Source: Nocardioidaceae bacterium
Lineage (GTDB): Bacteria > Actinomycetota > Actinomycetes > Propionibacteriales > Nocardioidaceae
DNA length: 64,000 bases
Assembly: GCA_030655315.1 (NCBI GenBank)
Contig: JAURVT010000042.1
Span: 62,001-126,000, forward strand
Reading direction: 5' to 3'
Shown here: positions 19,975 to 27,857 of the stretch, piece by piece
Position numbering within the stretch: position 1 is the first letter of the stretch
Layout: each line of letters begins with the position of its first letter
Position numbers and translations under genes: made by a program
The notes under the pieces: model-generated
Told to the model about the DNA's origin: nothing
The model's database searches: none
Seen by the model: only the letters and a program-made list of their open reading frames with translations

Positions 19975-21780
19975 TCAGCCCTCAGGGAGCAGCGGCTCGG
20001 TCGGCACGTCGGTCGGGTCGGTCGGCTCGGTGGGCAGGGTGGGCTCGGCGGGCTTGCTCGAGACCGTCACGCTCACCGACGAGCCCGGGTTGACCTTGTC
20101 GCCGGCCTCGGGCGTCTGCGCCGAGACCTGGCCCGCCGGCTGCTCGGCCGAGGGGTCGTCGGGCGTGCGGCGGATCTCCAGCCCTGCGTCCTCGAGGGCC
20201 GTGGTGGCGTCCTCGATCGTCATGCCGACGACGTCGGGCACGTCGCTCTGGCCGTTGGAGACGGTGATCGTCACCGTCGAGCCGGGCTCGACGGTCGTGC
20301 CGCCGGCCGGGTTGGTGAACAGCACCTGGTTGCGCGGCGCGTTGTCGTCCTGGCGGGCGACCTCGACCTGGAGGCCGGCGGACTGCAGGGCGTCGCGCGC
20401 GTCGGAGGCCTGCTGGCCCGTGACGTTGGGGACGTCGACCGTCTCGGGCCCCGAGCTCACGACGAGGTCGACGCGGGTGCCCTCGTCGACGGTGGTGCCG
20501 GACTCGGGGTCGGACGACACCACGTCGCCCTCGTCGACGGACTCGGACGCCGCCTGGGTGACGGTGCCGCGGCCGAGGCCCTCGCTGTCGATCAGCCGCT
20601 CGGCGGCGGCCTGGTCGAGGCCCTCGAAGGACGGCACGACGACGGTCTGCGGCTGCGCCGCCTCGTCGGGGCCCATCTGGGTGTAGGCGTACGCCCCGAC
20701 GCCGATGAGCACGAGCAGCACCACGAGCAGCCCGATCCACAGGCCGCGCCTGCTGCGGCCCTCCTCCGCCGCCACGGGCTCGCGCCGCTGGACGGTGGTG
20801 GCGGCCGCGGGCACGGCCGCCCCGGCCACCTGCGTGGCCTGGTCGCCGGCGCCGTACATGGCCGCGGGCGCGGCGGTGGTGGCCGACACCTCGAGCCCGG
20901 CGACGGCGCGCTCGATGTCGGTCCGCATCTCCGCGGCGCTCTGGTAGCGCTCGTCGGTGCGCTTGGCCAGGGCCTTGGCGACGATGGTGTCCATCTGCCG
21001 CGTCAGCTCGGGGTTGATCGACGACGGGACGGGCGGCTCCTCGCGCACGTGCTGGTAGGCCACCGACACCGGGCTGTCGCCGACGAACGGCGGACGGCCC
21101 GTGAGCAGCTCGAACAGCAGGCAGCCGGTGGAGTAGATGTCGCTCCGCGCGTCGACCTGCTCGCCGCGCGCCTGCTCGGGCGAGAGGTACTGCGCGGTGC
21201 CGACGACGGCGGCGGTCTGCGTCATCGCCGAGGAGGAGTCCGCGATGGCGCGGGCGATGCCGAAGTCCATCACCTTGACTTGGCCCGACGGGGTCAGCAT
21301 GACGTTGCCGGGCTTGATGTCGCGGTGGACGATGCCCGCGCGGTGGCTGTAGTCGAGCGCGGACAGGATGTCGGCGGTGATCTCGAGGGAGCGCTGCGGC
21401 ATGATCTTGCGGCCGTCCTGCATCACCTCGCGCAGGGTCTGGCCCTCGACGTACTCCATCACGATGTACGGCAGCGCCTGGCCGTCCGGGCCCGTGGAGT
21501 CGCCGGTGTCGTAGACCGCGACGATCGAGGGGTGGTTGAGCGCGGCGGCCGACTGCGCCTCGCGGCGGAACCGGGCCAGGAAGGTCGGGTCGCTCGCGAG
21601 GTCGGTGCGCAGACGCTTGATCGCGACGGTGCGGCCGAGCCGGAGGTCGCGGCCGACGTGCACGTCGGCCATGCCGCCGCGCCCGAGCAGGCCGCCGAGC
21701 TCGTAGCGGTCGCCGAGGCGACCCGCGCCCGTCGCGGCCGAGTGCTCGCCGCCTCCGGGTGCTCCCGGGAACTCCGTCAT
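19975..21780 (-). CDS. pknB: Serine/threonine protein kinase with three PASTA domains
   Basis: This 601-residue transmembrane kinase controls cell-wall synthesis and division. The cytoplasmic kinase domain (about residues 26-285) has the glycine loop GRGGMADV, catalytic lysine in VAIKR, VHRDIKPGNVM and DFGIA, plus SPEQARGEQ in the activation region. A proline/alanine linker leads to a single transmembrane helix (LWIGLLVVLLVLIGVGAYAY, near 345-365). Three PASTA repeats follow, beginning VVVPSFEGLDQ, VDVPNVTGQQ and VPDVVGMTIE, which in relatives bind muropeptides. The tail is Pro/Thr-rich. Mycobacterial PknB has four PASTA repeats. No pknA lies between it and pbpA, so this may be the only kinase of the cluster. 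Confidence 0.96.
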   Translation of the reverse strand: MTEFPGAPGGGEHSAATGAGRLGDRYELGGLLGRGGMADVHVGRDLRLGRTVAIKRLRTDLASDPTFLARFRREAQSAAALNHPSIVAVYDTGDSTGPDGQALPYIVMEYVEGQTLREVMQDGRKIMPQRSLEITADILSALDYSHRAGIVHRDIKPGNVMLTPSGQVKVMDFGIARAIADSSSAMTQTAAVVGTAQYLSPEQARGEQVDARSDIYSTGCLLFELLTGRPPFVGDSPVSVAYQHVREEPPVPSSINPELTRQMDTIVAKALAKRTDERYQSAAEMRTDIERAVAGLEVSATTAAPAAMYGAGDQATQVAGAAVPAAATTVQRREPVAAEEGRSRRGLWIGLLVVLLVLIGVGAYAYTQMGPDEAAQPQTVVVPSFEGLDQAAAERLIDSEGLGRGTVTQAASESVDEGDVVSSDPESGTTVDEGTRVDLVVSSGPETVDVPNVTGQQASDARDALQSAGLQVEVARQDDNAPRNQVLFTNPAGGTTVEPGSTVTITVSNGQSDVPDVVGMTIEDATTALEDAGLEIRRTPDDPSAEQPAGQVSAQTPEAGDKVNPGSSVSVTVSSKPAEPTLPTEPTDPTDVPTEPLLPEG

Positions 21781-21853
21781 GCTGCACCCTCTCCTGCGTG
21801 TCGCACGTGACGTCTCACGCCTGCTGTCGTCGTCCGTCTGGTCATGGGCCGGG

Positions 21854-23326
21854 TCACCGGTCGAGCACCGCCTGCATCACGCTGCGCGCGATGGGGCCCG
21901 CGAGCCGGCCGCCGGAGATCTCCGGACGGGCGGTGTCGGTGGACTCCACCACGACCGCCACGGCCACCTGACGGTCGCCGGAGGTGGCGAAGGAGGTGAA
22001 CCACGCGTACGGCGGGCGGTCGCTGGTGGACTGCGCGGTGCCGGTCTTGCCACCGACGGTCGCGCCGCTGATCGCGGCCGAGCCGGCGGTGCCGTCCCGC
22101 ACGGTCTCGACCATCATCTGCTGCAGGCCGGCCGCGACGTCGCTCGAGACGGCCTCGCCGATGCGGTCGGGCTGGGTGCTGTCGAGCACGCTGAGGTCGG
22201 GGGCGCGGACCGTCGAGACGACGTAGGGGCGCATCAGGTCGCCGCCGTTGGCGATCGCCGAGGTGACCATGGCCATCTGCAGCGGGGTGGCCGAGACCTC
22301 GTACTGTCCGATGCCCGACTGCGCGAGCTGCGGCGCCTCGAGGTCGGTGCCCGGGCTCGAGGTGAACTGCGACGCGTTGGCCGGCAGCCCCTCCAGGTAG
22401 TCCTGGCCGAAGCCGAACTTGCGGGCCTGCTCGGCGAGCGCCTCCTGGCCGACCTGGCCGGCGAGGCTGCCGAACGTCACGTTGCACGAGACGGCGAGGG
22501 CACGCTCGAGCGAGATCCGGTCGCCGCCGCAGTTGCCGCCGCCCTCGTTGACCAGGCGGTAGGAGATGCCCGGGAACGACAGCGACGACCCGGCCTGGAC
22601 CTCGCTGTCGGGGTTGAGGTTCAGGTTGGTCATCGCCGCCGCGGCGGTGACGAGCTTGAACGTCGATCCCGGCGGCAGGATCTGCTGCGTCGCCCGGTTG
22701 ATCATCGGGTCGTTCTCGTTGGCCTGCAGCCGCTCCCACGCCTCGGTGGTGGCCGGCAGGTCGTGGCTCGCGAGCCGGTTGGGGTCGTAGGTGGGCTGCC
22801 CGGCCATCGCCAGGACGGCACCGGTCTCGGGGTCGAGCGCGACGACGGCGCCCTTGGCGTCGTCGCCGAGGCGCTCCAGGCCCTCGGTGGCGGCCTCCTG
22901 CGCGGCGCGGTCGAGGGTCAGCGACACGCTGCCGCCCTGCGGGGCGCGGCTGCCGATCAGGTCGACGACCCGGTTGACGAACAGGCGGTTGTCCGAGCCG
23001 GACAGGATGCCGTTCTGCGAGCGCTCGAGCGCGCTGCGCCCGTAGATGTAGGAGTAGTACCCCGTGAGGTTGGCCCAGAGCCGGCCCTCGGGGTAGCGGC
23101 GCTGGTACTCGAACTCGTCGCCGCTCGGAACGCTCTCGGCGATCGCCTTGCCGCCGACGAGGATCGCGCCGCGGTCGCGGGAGAACTCCTCGTCCATCAC
23201 CCGGCGGTTGCCGTTCTGCGCGTTGAGGCTGTCGGCCTCGACGAACTGCAGGTAGTTGGCGTTCAGCAGCAGCGCCACGAACAGGGCGAGGCAGCCGATC
23301 GCGAGCACGCGGATGGGCTTGTTCAT
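21854..23326 (-). CDS. pbpA: Class B penicillin-binding protein (PbpA/FtsI-type transpeptidase)
   Basis: This 490-residue protein crosslinks peptidoglycan. It has one N-terminal membrane helix (residues about 5-27), a dimerisation region, and a transpeptidase domain with the three active-site motifs: PPGSTFKLVT (catalytic Ser, near residue 224), SCN near 277, and GGKTGTAQ near 410. The ATG at 23324-23326 overlaps the end of rodA by four bases, so the two are translationally coupled. That fits the known partnership of a SEDS polymerase with a class B PBP. A much longer open frame upstream only reads through rodA in another frame. The gene is 73 bases upstream of pknB in the same direction. Confidence 0.95.
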   Translation of the reverse strand: MNKPIRVLAIGCLALFVALLLNANYLQFVEADSLNAQNGNRRVMDEEFSRDRGAILVGGKAIAESVPSGDEFEYQRRYPEGRLWANLTGYYSYIYGRSALERSQNGILSGSDNRLFVNRVVDLIGSRAPQGGSVSLTLDRAAQEAATEGLERLGDDAKGAVVALDPETGAVLAMAGQPTYDPNRLASHDLPATTEAWERLQANENDPMINRATQQILPPGSTFKLVTAAAAMTNLNLNPDSEVQAGSSLSFPGISYRLVNEGGGNCGGDRISLERALAVSCNVTFGSLAGQVGQEALAEQARKFGFGQDYLEGLPANASQFTSSPGTDLEAPQLAQSGIGQYEVSATPLQMAMVTSAIANGGDLMRPYVVSTVRAPDLSVLDSTQPDRIGEAVSSDVAAGLQQMMVETVRDGTAGSAAISGATVGGKTGTAQSTSDRPPYAWFTSFATSGDRQVAVAVVVESTDTARPEISGGRLAGPIARSVMQAVLDR

Positions 23327-24720
23327 CGCAGCTTCACCACCTGGGTCGCGTCCTCCTCGTCCAGCTGCACCACCGCGGGGGCAGGGCGCCGGCTCTGGTC
23401 GCTGATGCGGAGCAGCAGGGCGACGATGGCCCAGTTGGCGAGGATCGAGGAACCTCCGTAGGACAGGAACGGCGTGGTGAGGCCGGTGAGGGGGATCAGG
23501 CGGGTGACGCCGCCGACGACGACGAACACCTGCAGCGCGATCGACACCGCGAGACCGGCCGCGAGCAGCTTGCCGAAGCCGTCGCGGCAGATCAGCGCGA
23601 TGCGCAGGCCGCGCTCGACGATCAGCCCGTACATGAGCAGGATCGCCATCAGGCCGGCCAGGCCGAGCTCCTCGCCCATGGACGCGGCGATGAAGTCGGA
23701 GTACGAGTACGGGGTGATGTCGGGGGAGCCCTGGCCGAGGCCGCGCCCGAGCAGACCGCCGTGGGCCATGCCGTAGAGCCCCTGGATGATCTGGAAGTTG
23801 CGGTCGCGGTCGGCGAACGGGTCGAGCCACCCGTTGACGCGCACCTGCACGTGGCCGAACGTCAGGAACGCGAAGTACGCGCCGCCGAGGAACAGGGCCC
23901 CACCGACGACGAGCCAGCCCGGACGCTCGGTGGCCACGTAGAGCAGCACCACGAACAGGCCGAAGAAGAGCAGCGACGAGCCGAGGTCGCGCTGGAACAC
24001 CAGCACGCCGAGGCTGACGAGCCAGGCGGCGAGGATCGGACCGAGGTCGCGTCCGCGGGGGAGGTCGACGCCGAGGATGCGCCGGCCCGCGAGCGCGAGG
24101 GCGTCGCGCTTGACCACCAGGTAGCCGGCGAAGAAGATCGCCAGCGCGATCTTGGCGAACTCGCCGGGCTGCAGGCCCATCGGACCGAGGCGGATCCAGA
24201 TGCGCGCGCCGTTGATGTTCTGGCCGATCACCGGGAGCAGCGGCAGCACGAGCAGGACGAGCGCGACCAGGCCGAACGTGTAGGTCATCGACTGCAGGCG
24301 GCGGTGGTCGCGCACGACGAGCAGCACCGCGACGAAGCCGACGATGCCGAGCGCGGTCCAGATCAGCTGCTGGCTGGCGAAGGTGTTGGCGTCGGGGCCG
24401 GACTTGTCGAGCCGTGCGAGGTCGATCCGGTAGATCATCGCGAGCCCGAGGCCGTTGAGCGTGATGACGATCGGCAGCAGCACGGGGTCGGCGTACGGCG
24501 CGAACCGCCGGACCAGCAGGTGGGTGACGAGCGCGACGACGACGATCGCGCCGCCGAGCCGGTAGGCGAACGACGGCACCTCGCCGCTGACGCCGATGCC
24601 GACCGCGCAGTACGCGCCGATGGAGATGACGACCGCGAGGACGATCAGCAGCAGCTCGGCGTTGCGGCGCTTGCGGGGGGTGTAGGCGGGCACGGCGGCC
24701 TGGCCGGCGGGCGTGCTCAT
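23323..24720 (-). CDS. rodA: RodA/FtsW-family SEDS peptidoglycan glycosyltransferase
   Basis: This 465-residue protein has at least ten hydrophobic segments and the SEDS signatures NGARIWIRLGPMGLQPGEFA, FQRDLGSSLLFFG and GLTTPFLSYGGSS. The aspartate in QRDLG is the residue essential for glycan polymerisation in relatives. It acts with the downstream class B PBP in wall elongation. The ATG at 24718-24720 overlaps the stop of the phosphatase gene upstream (ATGA), and its own stop overlaps the pbpA start, so three genes are tightly coupled. The open frame continues far upstream through other genes, but only the part from 24720 has the membrane-protein composition. Confidence 0.95.
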   Translation of the reverse strand: MSTPAGQAAVPAYTPRKRRNAELLLIVLAVVISIGAYCAVGIGVSGEVPSFAYRLGGAIVVVALVTHLLVRRFAPYADPVLLPIVITLNGLGLAMIYRIDLARLDKSGPDANTFASQQLIWTALGIVGFVAVLLVVRDHRRLQSMTYTFGLVALVLLVLPLLPVIGQNINGARIWIRLGPMGLQPGEFAKIALAIFFAGYLVVKRDALALAGRRILGVDLPRGRDLGPILAAWLVSLGVLVFQRDLGSSLLFFGLFVVLLYVATERPGWLVVGGALFLGGAYFAFLTFGHVQVRVNGWLDPFADRDRNFQIIQGLYGMAHGGLLGRGLGQGSPDITPYSYSDFIAASMGEELGLAGLMAILLMYGLIVERGLRIALICRDGFGKLLAAGLAVSIALQVFVVVGGVTRLIPLTGLTTPFLSYGGSSILANWAIVALLLRISDQSRRPAPAVVQLDEEDATQVVKLR

Positions 24721-26033
24721 GCGGCCCCGTCGCACTCGCTGCCGGGGCTGCCCGCGGTGCTCGGGTCGGCGCAGCGGCTGGCGATCTCGCGCAGGTTGGC
24801 CACCGAGCGTCGCGCGTCGGCGAGGCTGGACGCCTCGATGCCCGTGCTCACCTGCTGCCGCCCGAAGGTGGGCAGGGTGGAGACGTCGAGCGTGGTGACC
24901 TCGTAGACGTGCTGGAGGTCGACCAGCGGCACCTCGGCCTGGACGCCGCGGAAGATGACCACGCGACCGTCGGACTCGGAGACGAAGTACTGGTCCTGCG
25001 ACCAGCCGTAGGCCAGCCGTGCCGCCACCGCGAGCACCACGACCACGAGCGCGAGGATGATGCCGGTCCGCAGCCAGCGCCACCGGCTGGGCACCTGCGG
25101 GGCGTAGCGCAGCGCCTCGGGGTCGACGTCGCCGTCGGCGGACCCGGCGGTGTCGTCGTCGTCGGTGGCCGGCACCGCGGGCTGGGACGCGGTGGAGGTG
25201 GTGTCCGAGCCGGGCGGGCGGGCCAGCTCGGCGGCGGCACCGACGAGCATCGGGCGTCCGTCGGCACCGGCGAGCGTGTCGTCGGCGGGTGCGTCGGCGG
25301 CCACCATCTCGGCGATGACGCAGGTGATGTTGTCGCCGCCCCCGCCGGCCAGGCTGCGCTGGACGATGTCGAGCGCGGCCTGGTCGATGGTCTCGGCGGA
25401 GAGCGCCTCGGTGATCTGCCCGTCGTCGATGTAGTCCGACACGCCGTCGCTGCACAGCAGGTAGCGGTCGCCCTCCTGCGGCTCGACGAGCGACAGGTCG
25501 GGATCGGAGTCGTCGGACCCCAGCAGCACCCGGATGATCAGCGAGCGGTGCGGGTGGGTGCGCGCCTCGGCGGGCGTGAGGCGTCCCTCGTCCACGAGCG
25601 ACTGCACGAACGTGTGGTCCTTGGTGATCTGGGTGAGCTCGCCGTCGCGCCAGCGGTAGGCGCGCGAGTCGCCGATGTGGGCGAGCGCGAACTGCCGTCC
25701 GTCCCACAGCATCACGACCAGCGTGGTGCCCATGCCCTCGGTGGCCGGCTGCGCCTCGATCACCTCGGCGAGGCGGTCGTTGGCCCGGTGGACGGCGCCC
25801 GCCACCGCCTCGGTGGCGTCGCCCTGCAGGTCGACGTCGAGGCGACGGACCACGCTGACGGCCTCGGACGAGGCGAGCTCGCCCGCGACGGCGCCGCCCA
25901 TGCCGTCGGCGAGCGCGAGCACCCGACCGCTCGCGAACGCGGAGTCCTCGTTGGTCGAGCGGCGACGACCGACGTCGGTCATCGCGACGTAGCGGTACGT
26001 GAGCGCGCCGGTGGGCGAGGGGGCCTGGGTCAT
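24717..26033 (-). CDS. pstP: PP2C-family serine/threonine phosphatase
   Basis: This 438-residue membrane phosphatase reverses phosphorylation by PknB. The PP2C catalytic domain (about residues 12-240) shows RSTNEDSAF, ALADGMGG (metal-binding Asp), GTTLVVMLWD, LAHIGDSRAYRW, LCSDGVSDYI and GGGGDNITCVI, which together supply the two-metal centre. A low-complexity Asp/Ala/Thr linker runs to about residue 300. One transmembrane helix (IILALVVVVLAVAARLAY) follows, then an outer domain of about 90 residues. The start codon is four bases after the fhaB stop. Order and orientation match the conserved fhaA-fhaB-pstP-rodA-pbpA cluster. Confidence 0.95.
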   Translation of the reverse strand: MTQAPSPTGALTYRYVAMTDVGRRRSTNEDSAFASGRVLALADGMGGAVAGELASSEAVSVVRRLDVDLQGDATEAVAGAVHRANDRLAEVIEAQPATEGMGTTLVVMLWDGRQFALAHIGDSRAYRWRDGELTQITKDHTFVQSLVDEGRLTPAEARTHPHRSLIIRVLLGSDDSDPDLSLVEPQEGDRYLLCSDGVSDYIDDGQITEALSAETIDQAALDIVQRSLAGGGGDNITCVIAEMVAADAPADDTLAGADGRPMLVGAAAELARPPGSDTTSTASQPAVPATDDDDTAGSADGDVDPEALRYAPQVPSRWRWLRTGIILALVVVVLAVAARLAYGWSQDQYFVSESDGRVVIFRGVQAEVPLVDLQHVYEVTTLDVSTLPTFGRQQVSTGIEASSLADARRSVANLREIASRCADPSTAGSPGSECDGAA

Positions 26034-26036
26034 CGG

Positions 26037-26522
26037 CTACTTCTGCAGCTCGACGACGGTCTTGCCCAGGCGCACCTCGGTGCCGAGGGCGATGGGCACG
26101 GGGGTGGTGATGCGCTGGCTGCCGAGGTAGGTGCCGTTGGTCGACCCGAGGTCCTCGACGAACCAGTCCTCGCCGTTGGTGGCGAACCGCGCGTGCCGCG
26201 TCGAGACGTAGTCGTCGTCGAGCCGGATCGCGGCGTCGGTGCCGCGTCCGAGGATGATCGGCTGGTCGGAGACCGGGACGCTCTGGCCGGCGTTGGGTCC
26301 CTGGGTGATCTGGAGCCGGCGCGGCTTGCCCCGGGCGGGCTTGCGGGCGCGTGGGGTCCGGGGGGTCTTGGCCTTGGCGACCTTGGGCGGGCGTCCGGCC
26401 TTGCCGGTCTCGACCCGGGCGCCGAAGATGTCGGACCGGATGACCGACACCGCCGACAGCACGAACAGCCACAGGACGGCGAGGAAGCCGAGCTTGATGA
26501 GGGTGAGGGTGATGTCGGACAT
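26037..26522 (-). CDS. fhaB: FHA-domain protein FhaB (FipA)
   Basis: This 161-residue protein has an N-terminal transmembrane helix (LIKLGFLAVLWLFVLSAVSV, about residues 8-28), a basic Pro/Lys/Arg-rich linker, and a C-terminal FHA domain that binds phosphothreonine. Key FHA residues are visible in IILGRGTDAAIRL, VSTRHARF and LGSTNGTYLG. In mycobacteria this protein links FtsZ and FtsQ and is phosphorylated by PknB-type kinases. The ATG at 26522 overlaps the fhaA stop (TGATG); a GTG one codon earlier is possible. It is the second gene of the leftward cluster. Confidence 0.94.
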   Translation of the reverse strand: MSDITLTLIKLGFLAVLWLFVLSAVSVIRSDIFGARVETGKAGRPPKVAKAKTPRTPRARKPARGKPRRLQITQGPNAGQSVPVSDQPIILGRGTDAAIRLDDDYVSTRHARFATNGEDWFVEDLGSTNGTYLGSQRITTPVPIALGTEVRLGKTVVELQK

Positions 26523-27253
26523 CACAGGCTCCCGGACCGAGCGGCGTGCGGGTTGCGCACGGTGAGGGTGGTGTTGCCGAGCAGGATCTGCGAGCCGTCG
26601 CGCAGCTCGGCCTCGGTGACGCGCTGGCCGTCGACGACGGTGCCGTTGGTGGAGCCGAGGTCGACGACGCGGACGCTGACGTCGCGGCTCGTCACCTCCA
26701 CGCGGATCTGCGCGTGCCGGCGCGAGACGCCGGGGTCGTTGATCCGCAGCTCGGCCTCGGACCCGCGTCCGAGCACCACGCCGGGGGGTGACAGCGGGTG
26801 CCGCACGCCGTTGACCTCGAGCACGACGGGGGCGCGGTGCACGGCGGTGTCGGTCATGCGCTGCCCGGCGACGGGCGTGACGACGGCGTTGGCCTGGCTG
26901 CGGATGCGGAACCGGCCGGTGCCGAGGTCGTCGTGCTGCTCGAAGCCGATGGTGAGCGGGCCGGCCAGCGTGTAGCTCTGCTCGGCGACGTGCTCGCGCA
27001 CCAGGTTGCCGAGCTCGTCCTCGAGGGTGCGGCCGTACGGCGCGAGTCGGTCGTGGTCGCTGGCCGAGAGCTCGACGGCGAAGTCGTTGGGCACCAGCAT
27101 CCGGCCGCGCGAGAGCACCTGCGCGTGGTTGTCGATCTCGCGCTGGAGGGCGGCGGCGATCTCGACCGGTTGCACGGCGCTGCGGAACGCACGGGCGAAG
27201 GCGCCGGTGACGACGTTCTCGAGGCGCTGCTCGAAGCGCTGCAGCACGCCCAC
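26522..27253 (-). CDS. fhaA: FHA-domain protein FhaA with N-terminal DUF3662 domain
   Basis: This 243-residue cytoplasmic protein starts with the DUF3662 domain (MGVLQRFEQRLENVVTGAFA onward, to about residue 115) and ends with an FHA domain (about 150-236: VVLGRGSEAELRI, VSRRHAQIRV, LGSTNGTVV). In mycobacteria FhaA binds phosphorylated MviN and restrains peptidoglycan synthesis. It is short compared with mycobacterial FhaA (over 500 residues), because the long Gly/Tyr-rich linker is almost absent here. The start is a GTG with GAGGAGGG about seven bases upstream. A TACGAT -10 box at 27318-27323 (minus strand) probably drives the whole fhaA-to-pknB operon. Confidence 0.94.
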   Translation of the reverse strand: MGVLQRFEQRLENVVTGAFARAFRSAVQPVEIAAALQREIDNHAQVLSRGRMLVPNDFAVELSASDHDRLAPYGRTLEDELGNLVREHVAEQSYTLAGPLTIGFEQHDDLGTGRFRIRSQANAVVTPVAGQRMTDTAVHRAPVVLEVNGVRHPLSPPGVVLGRGSEAELRINDPGVSRRHAQIRVEVTSRDVSVRVVDLGSTNGTVVDGQRVTEAELRDGSQILLGNTTLTVRNPHAARSGSL

Positions 27254-27479
27254 GGGGCCCTCCTCGTCACGGCATCGTCGTGCCCGCCCACGGGTCCGTG
27301 GGGCGGATGCTCGGTCGATCGTATCGGGCCGGGCCCGTCATCGTGGCGTTGCGCGCGGCCCGCGCGCTCAACAGGGCGTCAAGACCCTCACAAGCCTGTG
27401 CTCGCGGGCGTCCCGCACGGGTCCGTCGACCTACGCTGGACCACGGCCGCACCGCGGCCCGCTGCCCCGGAGGATCACG

Positions 27480-27851
27480 GTGTCGGACCCAGGCATGACC
27501 GCGGTCGTCGTCGAGGACGACCCCGACATCCGAGCCCTCCTCGAGGCCCTCCTCGCGCCGATGGGCTACACCGTCCACGTGGCCGCCGACGGTGCCGAGG
27601 CCCTGCGGCTGGCCGACCGCGTGCACCCCGACCTCGTCACGCTCGACCTCGGGCTGCCCGACATGGACGGCCTGGAGGTGGCCCGCCGCCTGCGGTCGCG
27701 CTGCGACGCCAGCCTGGTGGTCGTCTCGGCCAGGCCCGACGCGGAGTCCGTGGCCGCGCGGGCCGGCGTGGCCGTCGACGGCTTCGTGCTCAAGCCGTTC
27801 CGTCCCGCCGAGGTCCGCGAGCGGCTCCGGCAGGTGCTCGACGCGGCCTGA
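27480..27851 (+). CDS. Single-domain response regulator (receiver only)
   Basis: This 123-residue protein is a CheY-like receiver domain with no output domain. The acid pocket is VVVEDDPD, the phosphoacceptor Asp is in VTLDLGLPDMDG (near residue 57), the switch Ser is in LVVVSARP, and the conserved Lys is in FVLKPFRP. GGAGG lies seven bases before the GTG at 27480, and a TACGCT -10 box is at about 27431-27436; an ATG five codons in is an alternative start. It is tail-to-tail with a PAS histidine kinase, six bases apart, and is the obvious candidate partner. How it passes on the signal without an effector domain is not shown by the sequence. Confidence 0.88.
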   Translation: MSDPGMTAVVVEDDPDIRALLEALLAPMGYTVHVAADGAEALRLADRVHPDLVTLDLGLPDMDGLEVARRLRSRCDASLVVVSARPDAESVAARAGVAVDGFVLKPFRPAEVRERLRQVLDAA

Positions 27852-27857
27852 TCGCGG

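Noticed and set aside
24721-26472. Upstream extension of the rodA frame to over 1000 codons
   Set aside because: It reads through pstP and fhaB in another frame with an Arg/Pro-rich composition. The rodA ATG at 24720 overlaps the pstP stop.
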